Numbered from the stretch's first letter, positions 33,454-43,202 are shown. The stretch: DNA of 64,000 nucleotides from Sphingopyxis sp. DBS4 (GCF_024628865.1 NZ_CP102384.1:2615001-2679000), one strand, 5' to 3'. Numbers and translations are program-made. Notes: generated from the sequence alone by a model not told the origin.

Positions 33454-33595
33454 TCCTCCCCGGCACGGGGAGGGGGACCACCGAAGGTGGTGGAGGGGCA
33501 GGTGGGTCATGGCGCGCCTTTTCTGGATCGAAGCGTAAACCGAGGGTGCCCCTCCACCATGCTTCGCATGGTCCCCCTCCCCGTGCCGGGGAGGA
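33454..33595. repeat. Long inverted repeat with 27-bp perfect arms
   Basis: TCCTCCCCGGCACGGGGAGG begins the left arm; the right arm is its exact complement over 27 bp, with a second inner hairpin pair (CCACCGAAGGTGGTGG). It lies in the gap between two convergent genes. Confidence 0.8.
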
Positions 33596-33661
33596 GCGGC
33601 GGCGACAGCCAACCACCCCAATGCCGCCACTCCCGCAAATGCGGAACGTTCCGGGACCGCC

Positions 33662-34330
33662 TTAGAATATCCCCTTGAGCAGCTTGCCCGGATCCCTGCG
33701 CAGCGCGGCTTCCTCATTGCCCATATAGAGGAAAATGCCCTTGAGCGCCTGATCGGTGACCGAATGGGTCAGGCCGTCGTGGCTGATCCCCGCGATCGAA
33801 AGGAGCTGGCTGCTGCCCGATAGCTGGTCGAGCTGGCGATAGGCGCCGACCTCGTCCAGCGCCCCCGCGATCAGCGGGCGTACCTTGTCGCCGAGCAACC
33901 CGCCGGCGCTCGATTGCAGATAGCGCGTCGCGCCATCGCGCTTCGACACCAGCGATGGCACGTCGTTCCAGCCCAGATTGTCGATCGCGGCGCGAAAGAT
34001 CGGCTTCGCCTCGCCCGCCGCCTTGCCGCCCGCATCGTTCAGGCTTTTGGTGAGCCCGGCCGTCAGCCCCAGCTTATCGCCCGCGCCGAGCAATTTCGAC
34101 GCGAGCTTGCCGCTCGCACCGGGAAGCAGGATGCGCACCGCGGTATCGGCATAGAAAGCGCCCGGCTGCGCCAGCCGGTCGAGCGCATTGTCCGACGCAT
34201 TGGCGATCAAGCCCTTGACGCCGGGCTTCGCGGCTTTCGCCAGCGCCGCGGGGATCAGCCCGGCCACCGCCAGTCCCGCCGCACCCGCCAGCAGCATCCG
34301 CCGCGCGATATAGTCCTCGTTGCGTTCCAT
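33662..34330 (-). CDS. DUF4197 protein with signal sequence
   Basis: 222 residues from the ATG with GGGAGG upstream (MERNEDYIARRMLLAGAAGL). A signal-like hydrophobic segment (about 12-31) precedes the DUF4197 domain: FYADTAVRILLPGASGKLAS, then ATRYLQSSAGGLL and DQALKGIFLYMGNEEAALR. The family is exported and of unknown function. The start was moved from longer frames that run through a repeat. Confidence 0.85.
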   Translation of the reverse strand: MERNEDYIARRMLLAGAAGLAVAGLIPAALAKAAKPGVKGLIANASDNALDRLAQPGAFYADTAVRILLPGASGKLASKLLGAGDKLGLTAGLTKSLNDAGGKAAGEAKPIFRAAIDNLGWNDVPSLVSKRDGATRYLQSSAGGLLGDKVRPLIAGALDEVGAYRQLDQLSGSSQLLSIAGISHDGLTHSVTDQALKGIFLYMGNEEAALRRDPGKLLKGIF

Positions 34331-34443
34331 GGCGCCCTCCCGTTCCGTAAGATGCGGGTTTATCAGCAAAACGGGCCGCGCCAAAGCCTGCTTTGTTTGT
34401 CTGTTTTGGGGTGGGAAGCGGACGGTGAGGGATGGCGCTACTT

Positions 34444-34562
34444 TCCCCTCCCGCAAGCGGGAGGGGCAGCGAGACTTACGAACTTTGTTCGTTAGTCGCA
34501 GCGGGGTGGGCCCTTGCACCGTCGCTGCCCACCCCCGACCCCTCCCGCCTGCGGGAGGGGAG
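34444..34562. repeat. Dispersed hairpin repeat (CCCTCCCGC type)
   Basis: TCCCCTCCCGCAAGCGGGAG at one end and CCTCCCGCCTGCGGGAGGGG at the other, with a central section TTACGAACTTTGTTCGTTAG. It fills the gap between the DUF4197 and diguanylate cyclase genes. Confidence 0.75.
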
Positions 34563-34595
34563 AGGAGCGGCCGCAACCGGACTCTTCGCCCCCCT

Positions 34596-36407
34596 TCACG
34601 CCGCCATGCGCAGCCGGTTCCGTCCCTCGCGCTTGGCGATATACAGCGCCTGGTCGGCGCGCTGAAGCAGTGCTTCGGCGTCGCCCTCGCCGTCATAGAC
34701 GGCAAGCCCGATGCTGACCGTCGCGGGCGGCAGGCCACCGTCCGCGCCGCCGTCGGCCTCGATTGCGATACGCAACCGCTCGGCGACCATTTCGGCCGCC
34801 TGCGCGCTCGACCGCTGCAGGATGCAGACGAACTCCTCGCCGCCGAAACGGCCGACCAGATCCTCCTCGCGCAGCGACGCCTTGGCGCGGCGTGCGACGC
34901 GGCGGATCACTTCGTCGCCGGCGGCGTGGCCGTGATCGTCGTTGATCCGCTTGAAATGATCGATGTCGAAGATCGCCAACGCCAGCGGCACCCCCTGCTC
35001 GCGCGCGCCGGTCAGCGCGGTTTCCAGAAAGGCCAGCGTGTGGCGGCGGTTCGGCAGGCCGGTCAGCATGTCGGTGTTGGCGACGCGCTCGGCGGCGCTG
35101 CGGGCCGCCTCCAGAATGCGGGCATTCTCGACCGTCTCGGTCACGTCCTGCACGGTGCCGAAGATGCCGACCGCGCGGCCGCCGCGGCCCCGTTCGATCG
35201 AGCCGTGCGATTTGACATGGCGGATCGCCCCGTCGGCGCGGACGATCCGGCCCTGATATTCGAACGGCTCGCCGGTGCGCACCGCGCGCTCCAATATCGC
35301 GCGCACGGCGGCGCGATCCTCGGGCAGATATTGCTCGACGCTATACTCGACATCGACCGGCTCGCCGGGCTCGAGCCCGTGGACGCGATAGGCCTGGTCG
35401 GACCATTGAATCGTCCAGCGGACGAGGTCGACGCGCCAATGACCGACGAGCGCCGCGGCTTCGGCCTGGAGCAGCCAGCGGTTGCTCTGCTCGAGCCGTT
35501 TCGCGAGCCGGCGCTGCACCACCAGCAGCGCCGCGAGCGGCAGTGCGGTGAACAGCAGGGTGATGAAATAGAATTGCAGGAACAGCACCCGGCTTCGCTG
35601 GCTGCCCTCGATCGCGGCGACCGGCCCGATCCCCTGCCCCGTCATCCACGACGCGACGATCGCGACGATCAACATGCCCGCGGCGGCACCGAAGGGGCCG
35701 AGCCGATAGGAAGCGGCGATCACCGCGACGGTCGGCAGAAAGGTGGCGGGGAAATGCGACTGCGAAAAGGACAAGGCGGTGAGCGCTGCCGCAAAAGTCA
35801 GCAGCGCGACCGCTTCGACGATCGTGGCACGCGGGACGTTGGCAAGCGCGCGCGTGTCGACCAGCCGCGCAAGCATCACGATCGGCGGCGCGACGATCAG
35901 CATGCCGAGCGTCACGGTGGTCAGCCACGAAAAGAAGAAGTCGACGCCGCGGCCCGTGAGACCGGGGGCCGCAAGCGTTCCGGCGAGCGCGGCGGCGACC
36001 GAAGCGCTGAGCGCACCCGCCGCCAGCACGGCAACACAGAAATTGGCGACTGCGCGCGGCTCCATGAAGGACAGTTCGCCTGGAACGCGGCGGCGGATCA
36101 GCCACAGCGCCGCCCCCGCCTCGGCCGCATTCGCGATCGTGAACGCGGCGGAGATGACGGCGCTTGTCCCGCTCAGCATATTCGCCGCGACGCTGGCGGC
36201 GGCCATGGCGACGAAGGACGCCGGGCGCGCCCGCGCGGGCATCAGCAGCAACAGCGCGAGGAAATAGCCGCTCGGCGGCCAGATCGCGGCGATGTTGTCG
36301 GCCCCTCTGGTCGCGTGAAGCGACAGGCTGGCGAGCAGGCCATAGCCCGCCATCGTCAGCAACGGCCAGAACACCGTTTCGACTCCGGGGGAAAGCGACC
36401 GCTTCAT
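34596..36407 (-). CDS. MASE1-PAS-GGDEF diguanylate cyclase
   Basis: 603 residues. The N-terminal MASE1-like membrane sensor (about 10-285, eight hydrophobic segments, with AAIWPPSGYFLALLL) is followed by a PAS domain (about 310-430: EAAALVGHWRVDLVRWTIQW, then GRIVRADGAIRHVKSHG). The GGDEF domain has LTGLPNRRHTLAFL and the active-site GGEEF at 522-526. RxxD at 513-516 is five residues before the active site, a complete inhibitory I-site. It makes cyclic di-GMP at the inner membrane in response to an unknown signal. Confidence 0.94.
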   Translation of the reverse strand: MKRSLSPGVETVFWPLLTMAGYGLLASLSLHATRGADNIAAIWPPSGYFLALLLLMPARARPASFVAMAAASVAANMLSGTSAVISAAFTIANAAEAGAALWLIRRRVPGELSFMEPRAVANFCVAVLAAGALSASVAAALAGTLAAPGLTGRGVDFFFSWLTTVTLGMLIVAPPIVMLARLVDTRALANVPRATIVEAVALLTFAAALTALSFSQSHFPATFLPTVAVIAASYRLGPFGAAAGMLIVAIVASWMTGQGIGPVAAIEGSQRSRVLFLQFYFITLLFTALPLAALLVVQRRLAKRLEQSNRWLLQAEAAALVGHWRVDLVRWTIQWSDQAYRVHGLEPGEPVDVEYSVEQYLPEDRAAVRAILERAVRTGEPFEYQGRIVRADGAIRHVKSHGSIERGRGGRAVGIFGTVQDVTETVENARILEAARSAAERVANTDMLTGLPNRRHTLAFLETALTGAREQGVPLALAIFDIDHFKRINDDHGHAAGDEVIRRVARRAKASLREEDLVGRFGGEEFVCILQRSSAQAAEMVAERLRIAIEADGGADGGLPPATVSIGLAVYDGEGDAEALLQRADQALYIAKREGRNRLRMAA

Positions 36408-36507
36408 GACCCCGGCCTAACCGAAAACGGGAAAATAAACCGCTAATATCGCTCGCGGCCACCCCGCATTTCGTCGCAGGATCAGCCGATTTCGCAGCAC
36501 CGGGGCC

Positions 36508-37116
36508 TCAGTCGACGCCGCCGAAGGTCATACCCACCACCTGCTCGACGAGCGCTTCGTCCCATTCGATGCGCCGGTCGAGCACCAGCATCGCGAGGCC
36601 GTGGACGAGCGACCAGGCGTGGAGCGCGGCGACTTCGGGATTGTCGAGATAGGGCATCGTCTGCGCGACCCCGGCGCGGAGCAGATTATAGCCGACCTCG
36701 CCCCCGTCGGCGCCCGGCTCGCAGCGTTCGGACATCTGGCGCGTGAAGCTCAGCCGGAACACGGCGGGTTCGTCGTGCGCGAAGCGGACATAGGCGATGC
36801 CGGTCGCGAGGAAGCCGGCGCGGCCGCCGCCCGCCTTGAGCCAGGCCTGCGACTGGAGCGCGCCGAGCCGCCGCAACCCCTCGTCGGCGAGCGCGTCGAG
36901 CAGCGCCTCCTTGTCGGGGAAATGGCGGTAGAGCGCGGTCGCGCTGACCCCGACGTCGCGCGCGAGCGCGCGCAAACCGAGGTCGGTTCCATCGCCGTCC
37001 GCAAGCCGCTTGAGCCCCGCCGCGATCACTGCGGCGCGCAGGTCGCCATGGTGATAGGAACCACCGCTCCTTGTGCTGGCGATTTCCATGTTGACACTGT
37101 TATCTTCATCGGCCAT
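36508..37116 (-). CDS. TetR-family regulator, divergent from the carotenoid oxygenase
   Basis: 202 residues from MADEDNSVNMEIAST; a start 27 bp later (MEIAST) is possible. The N-terminal HTH reads YHHGDLRAAVIAAGLKRLA, then GLRALARDVGVSATALYRHF and PDKEALLDALADEG. A TetR_C-type ligand domain follows. The two TGACAACATGG/TGTCAACATGG copies around the start codons could be operator half-sites. It probably controls the divergent carotenoid oxygenase gene 85 bp away. Confidence 0.9.
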   Translation of the reverse strand: MADEDNSVNMEIASTRSGGSYHHGDLRAAVIAAGLKRLADGDGTDLGLRALARDVGVSATALYRHFPDKEALLDALADEGLRRLGALQSQAWLKAGGGRAGFLATGIAYVRFAHDEPAVFRLSFTRQMSERCEPGADGGEVGYNLLRAGVAQTMPYLDNPEVAALHAWSLVHGLAMLVLDRRIEWDEALVEQVVGMTFGGVD

Positions 37117-37201
37117 GTTGTCACCGTAAACATTTCGAGTCGGCCGTGCAAGCCTGACGCTGCGCGGCACTTTCGCAAACATCCGCTTAAGGAGCATCAT
37201 C

Positions 37202-38647
37202 ATGGCGAGCAACGTCGAAACCCTGATCCGCGGTGCGGTCAAGAAAGGCATCGGCAAGGTCGCCGACTTCAACCGCAAGCGCCTCCCCCGCCCGACCGAC
37301 GCGCACCCCTTCCTCACCGGCATCCACAAACCGATGGGGGAGGAAGTCACGCTCGAAGCGCTCCGCGTCGACGGCGATATCCCGGCCGCGCTCACGGGCC
37401 GCTATCTCCGCAACGGTCCCAATCCCGCAATCGCGCCCGATCCCGCAAGCTATCACTGGTTCTCCGGCGCCGGCATGGTCCACGGCATCCGCATCGAAGG
37501 CGGCAAGGCCGACTGGTACCGCAACCGCTGGGTGCGTGGCACCGAAGCCTGCGCGGCGCTGGGCGAGGCGATTCCGGCGGGCCCGCGCGAGGAGGGCGGC
37601 TTCGACGCCCCCAACACCAATGTCGTCGGCATCGCCGGCCGCACCTTCGCGATCGTCGAGGCGGGCGGCAAGCCGGTCGAGCTCGACTATGAGCTGGGCA
37701 CGATCGCGCACAACCCGTTCGACGGCACGCTGACCGGCAGCTACACCGCGCACCCGCACGAAGACCCGTTCACCGGCGAACTCCACGCGATCACCTACAA
37801 GGGCGACGCCCCGAACAGCGTCTGGCATGTCGTCGTCGACAAGGACGCGCATGTCGTCCGCGAGGAAGCCGTCGCGGTCAGCGACGGTCCATCGATCCAC
37901 GACTGCGCGATCACCGAACATTATGTGCTCGTCTTCGACCTGCCGGTCACCTTGTCGATGAAGATGCTGCTCGCGGGCTATCGCTTCCCCTATGCCTGGA
38001 ACGAAGCGCATCCGGCACGCGTCGGTCTCCTCCCCAGGACAGGTCGGGGCGACGAGATCGTCTGGGTGCCGGTCGAGCCCTGCTATGTCTTCCACCCGGC
38101 CAACGCGTACGAGACCGCGGACGGCAAGGTGATCGTCGACGTCGTCGCGCACGAGACGATGTTCGCGAGCTCGAAGCGCGGTCCCGACAGCGAGACATCG
38201 CGCATGGAGCGCTGGACGATCGATCCCGCCGCCGGCACGACGGTGCGGACGGTCATCCACGATCATGCGCAGGAATTCCCGCGCTACGACGAGCGGCTGA
38301 CGACGCGGCCCTATCGCTATATCACCAGCGTCGCGATCCCCGACGGCGCCGCATCCGAATGGGCGCTCGCCGATACGCGGCTGTTCCGCCACGATCTCGC
38401 CGAGGGCACGACCGCGATCCATGACTTCGGCCCCGGCCGCCACCCCGGCGAATTCGTCTTCGTGCCGCGAAGCGAAACGGGCACCGAGGATGACGGCTGG
38501 CTGATCGGCCTCGTCGTCGACATGAACGACGAGACCACCGATCTCGTCATCCTGAACGCCGACGACTTCAGCGGATCACCGCAAGCCGTCGTTCACCTGC
38601 CGCATCGCGTTCCGCCGGGATTCCACGGCAACTGGGTCGCGGATTGA
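37202..38647 (+). CDS. Carotenoid oxygenase-family dioxygenase
   Basis: 481 residues, full length. Family motifs: GRYLRNGPNP (67-76), WFSGAGMVHG (86-95) and the four iron-binding histidines, H184 (TAHPHED), H233 (SIHDCAI), H298 (YVFHPANAY) and H475 (GFHGNW). Members cleave carotenoids, apocarotenoids or stilbenes such as lignostilbene with O2. The substrate cannot be told from sequence. Its 3' end overlaps the convergent nucleotidyltransferase gene by 80 bp. Confidence 0.92.
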   Translation: MASNVETLIRGAVKKGIGKVADFNRKRLPRPTDAHPFLTGIHKPMGEEVTLEALRVDGDIPAALTGRYLRNGPNPAIAPDPASYHWFSGAGMVHGIRIEGGKADWYRNRWVRGTEACAALGEAIPAGPREEGGFDAPNTNVVGIAGRTFAIVEAGGKPVELDYELGTIAHNPFDGTLTGSYTAHPHEDPFTGELHAITYKGDAPNSVWHVVVDKDAHVVREEAVAVSDGPSIHDCAITEHYVLVFDLPVTLSMKMLLAGYRFPYAWNEAHPARVGLLPRTGRGDEIVWVPVEPCYVFHPANAYETADGKVIVDVVAHETMFASSKRGPDSETSRMERWTIDPAAGTTVRTVIHDHAQEFPRYDERLTTRPYRYITSVAIPDGAASEWALADTRLFRHDLAEGTTAIHDFGPGRHPGEFVFVPRSETGTEDDGWLIGLVVDMNDETTDLVILNADDFSGSPQAVVHLPHRVPPGFHGNWVAD

Positions 38648-39428
38648 TCGCATCTAGGCGCCGCATCAGCGCCTCGGTCACGCGCAGCGACCGTTCGTTG
38701 TCGACATCGATCGCCGTCGCCCCGTTGCTGACCAGCAGCGGGGCGATGTCGACTTTCAGATGGCGCGAGATGCGCTGGAAGACATGGTGAATCGGCCCCA
38801 GCCCGAAGCGGAAGCGGAGCAGGTTGACGAGGCCGAAGGCCCGCATGATGCGGAACGGCTTCTTGACGAACTGTCCGCCGCCACGAAACGCCTCGGCGGC
38901 TTTCAGCGCGCTGCGATCGCCGATCCAATAGGCGTTGCAGTTCGACACCGCGACGTCGGAAAATTCATAGAAGCGCCGCTGCCCCTCGGGATGGACCGCC
39001 AGCACATCCTCGCGCCGCGCGAGCGCAACTCCCACGCCGGCGCCGAGCCGGGCGGCTTCGCTGCCAATCTCGGCGATCGTTTCGGGGGTGAGCAGGCAAT
39101 TGTCGGCGGTGGTGATGAACAGTGGAAACGGGGCCTGGTCGGCCACCGCGAGCACCGAGTCCGCCAGATTGTCGGCAGCGGGCACCAAGACGAGCCGTTC
39201 GCCGAGCCGGTCGATCACCGGATCGGCGAGATCATCGAGCAACGTTCGATGATGCGTCGAAACGAAGATCCGCTGCGCCGGGGTCCGGGCCGCGCTTTCG
39301 AGGACATGCGCGATCATCGGCCGTCCGGCAACGGGGACCAGGCATTTGTCACCGACGCCATGCGCCTCGGCCAGCGCATCGACCGCACCGGGACGGCGGC
39401 CCGCGAGGATGAGGATCGAGCCGGTCAT
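38568..39428 (-). CDS. MobA-like nucleotidyltransferase
   Basis: 286 residues. The Rossmann-like NTP-transferase N-terminus has SILILAGRRPGAVDALAEAH, GDKCLVPVAGRPMIAHVLES and the metal-binding FITTADNCLLTPETI. The G-rich loop departs from the usual LAGGxGxR. The C-terminal part (RFRFGLGPIHHVFQRISR, then ATAIDVDNERSLRV) resembles sugar or alcohol nucleotidyltransferases. It overlaps the upstream ATP-grasp gene by 4 bp, so they act together. The product is unknown. Confidence 0.82.
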   Translation of the reverse strand: MTGSILILAGRRPGAVDALAEAHGVGDKCLVPVAGRPMIAHVLESAARTPAQRIFVSTHHRTLLDDLADPVIDRLGERLVLVPAADNLADSVLAVADQAPFPLFITTADNCLLTPETIAEIGSEAARLGAGVGVALARREDVLAVHPEGQRRFYEFSDVAVSNCNAYWIGDRSALKAAEAFRGGGQFVKKPFRIMRAFGLVNLLRFRFGLGPIHHVFQRISRHLKVDIAPLLVSNGATAIDVDNERSLRVTEALMRRLDAINPRPSCRGIPAERDAAGERRLAVIR

Positions 39429-40453
39429 GCCGCGTCGCGCTCGCGGCCCGCGCCGAGCTGGCGGATCATGCTCTCAGCGACGATCGTCTCGATGAGGTCG
39501 GCCTGGGTGAAGCCCGCGGCGACCGCGGCGCGGCCGAAGACCTTCTCGGACCACAGGTTGCAGTTGAGATTGACCTCGAGCAGCCGGATTTCGCCGGTTT
39601 CGAAATCGATCCGAAACTCGAAGCGGCCATAATCGAACGGCCGGAACACCTCCGCCATCCGCGCCGTATAATCGATGATCTTGTCCGCCAGCGCGTCCGC
39701 TTCGAACAGCTTGAGGCTGTATTTGGCGCTGCGATCGACGAGGTCGCGCTTTTCCTGATAGGTGCGCAGATGCGTCGGATCGGCCTGCTCGAAAATCATC
39801 ATCGGCAGCAGCGCGGGCGCGCCGCGGCAGGTGATCACCGGCACCTCAACGTCGCTGCCGTCGAGGAAGGGTTCGACCATCGCGTCATGGTCGAGCGCGT
39901 GGACCTCGGCGATCGCCTGCGCGAGTTCGGCGCGGTCGTGCGCGTCGCGAATGCCCCATGATGCCGAGCTGTTGTTCGGCTTGACCACCCACCGCCGCGC
40001 CGGCGGACAGCGCGCCGCATCGACCGGCGCACCGCGCCGGAACAGCGCCCAGGGCGCGGTCGGGACGCCGCGCGCGGCGGCTTCGAGCTTGGTCAGATGC
40101 TTGTCGTCCGACAGCCCGCGCACGATCGGCGACGCGCCGACGTAAGGCAAACCGAGCCGGTTGCAGAGCAAGGGCAGCAGCATCTCCGAATTATAGAAAC
40201 CACCGCGGTTGAGCAGCGGAAAGACGAAATCGGCCTCGGGCCGCGCGAACAGCGCGGCATAATCGTCGGCGACGACGAGCGGAATGCCGAGCCCCTCCAA
40301 TATCTCGCGCGTCTCGCGGTGATAGAGGGCGTGATTGCCGTCGTCGGGGTGCAGGCCGCCGGTCCAGCGGGCGTGCTTGGCGATGAAGAGAAGCCGCTGC
40401 GTATCGCGAAGACGATCGGGCAGGCGCGTCGGTTCAAGATGGGTCATTTGCAT
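39425..40453 (-). CDS. ATP-grasp ligase (D-Ala-D-Ala ligase-like)
   Basis: 342 residues with the ATP-grasp layout: N-terminal domain to about 110 (FVFPLLNRGGFYNSEMLLPL), SDDKHLTKLEAAARGVPTAP, the ATP loop RRWVVKPNNSSASWGIRD, and the metal-binding EFRIDFETGEIRLLEVNLNC. D-Ala-D-Ala ligases have the ExN pattern seen here as EVN. It likely joins a carboxylate to an amine. It is translationally coupled to the nucleotidyltransferase and divergent from a PLP enzyme. Confidence 0.85.
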   Translation of the reverse strand: MQMTHLEPTRLPDRLRDTQRLLFIAKHARWTGGLHPDDGNHALYHRETREILEGLGIPLVVADDYAALFARPEADFVFPLLNRGGFYNSEMLLPLLCNRLGLPYVGASPIVRGLSDDKHLTKLEAAARGVPTAPWALFRRGAPVDAARCPPARRWVVKPNNSSASWGIRDAHDRAELAQAIAEVHALDHDAMVEPFLDGSDVEVPVITCRGAPALLPMMIFEQADPTHLRTYQEKRDLVDRSAKYSLKLFEADALADKIIDYTARMAEVFRPFDYGRFEFRIDFETGEIRLLEVNLNCNLWSEKVFGRAAVAAGFTQADLIETIVAESMIRQLGAGRERDAA

Positions 40454-40585
40454 GTCGGGGTTTCACCACGTCGAGGTTGCACCGCGATGACTCTTCAGTG
40501 ACGGCGCTGAAACCAAAGCGCAAAATCCCTGTCATCTTCGCGCGCTAGGCGTCCTGCATCTCCCCCTTCCCAGGACGCACCCGCC

Positions 40586-42100
40586 ATGTTGTTCGCCGCC
40601 GACGCCTTCGACGATCGTCGCCCGCCCCCCGTCGACCCTGCCCTCGCCGCCCGGCTCGCCGACACGCTTGCGAGCGGCGGCGATCGGCGCATCCGGCCCG
40701 GCGCGGACGGCCGCAACCTCTATCATGCCACGGTGCTGCCGACCGACGCGCTCGCTTATGGCTCGTCGACGATCAGCAGTCTATCGGAGCATGGTTTCAA
40801 CGCGCTGCTCGATCACTGGCGCGACCGGCTCGACCGGCCGATGACGGCGGACGCCTATGCCGAGGCGCTGGCGATGCTGCGCTCGCGGCTGGCGGATCAT
40901 TTCGGCCTGACCGATACCGCGATCGTCTTTGCTGCATCGGGAACCGACCTCGAATATGTCGGCCTGGCCGCCGCATACGACGGCCGGCCAGTTACCGCCG
41001 TGCTGCTCGGCCGCGACGAGGTCGGCAGCGGCTGCGTGCACAGCGCCGCGGGCCGCTTCTTCGCCGACGAAACCGCGATCGGCGCGGGCGTCGTGGCGCG
41101 AACCCCGATCGATCCCGCCTTCGCGGACACCGAACTCGTCGATGTCGCGGTGCGCGACGCGGCGGGGCGTCCGCGCGCATCGGCAGCGGTCGCCGCCGAA
41201 CTTGCCCTGCACATCGAGCGCGCCGCCGCGCAGGGCCGCCGCGCGGTCGTCCATGTCGTCCACGGATCGAAATCCGGACTGACGCTGCCCGCCATCGCCG
41301 ACGTCGAGCGACTGGCCGCGACGCACAGCGACGCCGCACTCTTCGTCGTCGATGCCTGTCAGCTTCGCATGGCGCCAGGTGCCGTGCGCCGCTACCTCGC
41401 GCTCGGCTGCGTCGTGCTGATGACCGGGTCGAAATTCGTCGGCGGTCCGCCGTTCAGCGGCATCGCGCTGGTTCCGGGCGCGGTCCGCGACCGGGTCCGC
41501 CCGCTGCCCGGCGGCTATCGCCGCCTCGCGGCGCGCGCCGAATGGCCGGCGGACTGGCCCGGCGCGGATGGGCTGATCGCATCCGGCAATTTCGGGCTGC
41601 TGCTACGCTTGCAAGCCGCGATGATCGAGATGGAGCGCTTTGCCGCGCTTCCGGGCGAACGGGTTGCGCATGTGATTGCACGCTTCAGCCATCATGTTCT
41701 GCGGCTGGTCAAGCGGCTCGAACTCGCCGAAGTCCCCGGCGCGGGAACGAGCTGCCTCGCGACCGAAACGCTGCGCACGCTCGACCTGTCGGCGCGCTGG
41801 CCGGGCTGCGACTTCGACGCGGCGCGGGCCATGCACGGGCTCATCGCGCGGCAATCGCGCCAGTGGCTGGGGCGCGAGATTCGCCTGGGCCAGCCGGTTC
41901 GGACGCACCAGATGTCCGACGGGCGCCCCGCGGGAACGCTGCGCCTCGCGCTCTCGATGCCGCTGATCGCGGACCTCGCGGCGCTTCCCGTCCCGGCGCT
42001 CGACGCGCGGCTCGATCGCGACATGGCGCTCGTCGGCGCGGCGATATCGGCGGCCGCCTCGATTGCGCTGGCGGGCCCCCGCCCCGCTCTCGCTGGCTGA
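40586..42100 (+). CDS. PLP-dependent aminotransferase/lyase-like protein
   Basis: 504 residues of fold-type I. FAASGTDLEYVGLAA marks the phosphate-binding region, VVHVVHGSKSGL and FVVDACQLRM the cofactor-ring aspartate, and TGSKFVGGPPFSG the Schiff-base lysine K283. The C-terminal domain is Ala-rich. It is nearest in pattern to class V aminotransferases, but substrate residues are unfamiliar. It is divergent from the ATP-grasp/nucleotidyltransferase pair with 132 bp between starts and probably works with them. Confidence 0.75.
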   Translation: MLFAADAFDDRRPPPVDPALAARLADTLASGGDRRIRPGADGRNLYHATVLPTDALAYGSSTISSLSEHGFNALLDHWRDRLDRPMTADAYAEALAMLRSRLADHFGLTDTAIVFAASGTDLEYVGLAAAYDGRPVTAVLLGRDEVGSGCVHSAAGRFFADETAIGAGVVARTPIDPAFADTELVDVAVRDAAGRPRASAAVAAELALHIERAAAQGRRAVVHVVHGSKSGLTLPAIADVERLAATHSDAALFVVDACQLRMAPGAVRRYLALGCVVLMTGSKFVGGPPFSGIALVPGAVRDRVRPLPGGYRRLAARAEWPADWPGADGLIASGNFGLLLRLQAAMIEMERFAALPGERVAHVIARFSHHVLRLVKRLELAEVPGAGTSCLATETLRTLDLSARWPGCDFDAARAMHGLIARQSRQWLGREIRLGQPVRTHQMSDGRPAGTLRLALSMPLIADLAALPVPALDARLDRDMALVGAAISAAASIALAGPRPALAG

Positions 42101-42230
42101 CCGCGAAGACGGTTTTCGAACGCGACGGATGGAACGGATTCCTCGTTCCGTCCCCGGTCGCGCACGACTTGCCCCGGAAACCGACGGTTTTCGGCAGCGC
42201 TTTTCGCGCGCCATTCGTTTGTCCGTCACT

Positions 42231-43202
42231 ATGAAGAAGACTATCGCCCTCTCCCGCCCCGCCTTGAGCGCGATTGCCGCGTTCGTGGCTCTCTCCACCC
42301 CCGCTGCCTTCGCGCAGGAAATGCCGACGGTGACGATGACTCCGCCGGTCGCGCCGACAACGGTCCCGGCGCCGACGATCACTGCGCCGCCGACTGCCGA
42401 AACGGTCGCCCCGCAGCCGGTCATTCGCGTCCCCCTCGACATCGCACCGGCCGAACCCGCGCCCAAGGCTGCCGCGCCGAAGACATCGGCTCCCGCGCAG
42501 TCGAAGCGTGCCGCCGAAAAGCCCCGTCCTGCGGCCCCCACTCCCGCCGCGCCGCGCGAAGCCGTCGCACCCGTCACGCCTGCCCCCGCGCTGGCGATCG
42601 ATGAGGCTGCACCGATCGCGGCACCGATCGAACCTGTTGCAGAAGCTGCTCCCGCTCCCGCGCCGGTCGAACGCGCCGCCGCCAGCGACAGCAATCTTCC
42701 TTGGGAAATCGCGGGCGGTGCCGCCGCGCTACTTCTGATCGGCGGCGCCGGTCTCGCCTTCGCTCGTCGTCGTCGCGCGTCGAACGAGGTCTGGGAGTTC
42801 GACGAAGCCCCCGCCGATGCCGAATGGGTTCCGGGCGCGGCCACGGTCGCAACCGAACCGGAGTCCAAGCCGGTGATCGCACCGCAGACCTCCCCAACCT
42901 TCGCGGCGGCGCCGAGTGGCAGCATGGGCCGCCACGAAGCGATGGCGATGGCGGGCCCGACGCCCGACAATCCCTTCGCCACGCTACAGAAGCGCCTCGC
43001 CCGCGCCCGCTTTCTCGACCGGCAGGAACGCGCCGAATATGAAGCGACGCTCGCGGCCCAGAAGGACATGCGCCGCAAGCCGGTGAGCGCTTGGGAAATC
43101 GCGCAGCGCGAAACCTCGGCCGCCCCTGCCGAGCAGGAGGTCCACCGCCTCGAACCCGGCCGCGCCCGCAAGGATCTGAAGCCCGGCTGGACGCGCAACT
43201 GA
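42231..43202 (+). CDS. Secreted/anchored Pro-Ala-rich protein
   Basis: 323 residues from MKKTIALSRPALSAIAAFVA. A signal peptide (ending AAFAQ), a long Pro/Ala/Thr-rich segment (about 30-155), one transmembrane helix (about 163-181, GGAAALLLIGGAGLAFA) followed by RRRR, and a soluble C-terminus with DNPFATLQKRLARARFLDRQ. The layout is a periplasmic stalk with a cytoplasmic tail. The family is not recognised. It converges with rplL, sharing a bidirectional terminator. Confidence 0.75.
   Translation: MKKTIALSRPALSAIAAFVALSTPAAFAQEMPTVTMTPPVAPTTVPAPTITAPPTAETVAPQPVIRVPLDIAPAEPAPKAAAPKTSAPAQSKRAAEKPRPAAPTPAAPREAVAPVTPAPALAIDEAAPIAAPIEPVAEAAPAPAPVERAAASDSNLPWEIAGGAAALLLIGGAGLAFARRRRASNEVWEFDEAPADAEWVPGAATVATEPESKPVIAPQTSPTFAAAPSGSMGRHEAMAMAGPTPDNPFATLQKRLARARFLDRQERAEYEATLAAQKDMRRKPVSAWEIAQRETSAAPAEQEVHRLEPGRARKDLKPGWTRN

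Noticed and set aside
36408..36507. Small gene between the diguanylate cyclase and tetR
   Set aside because: No open frame with a plausible start is present in this short gap.
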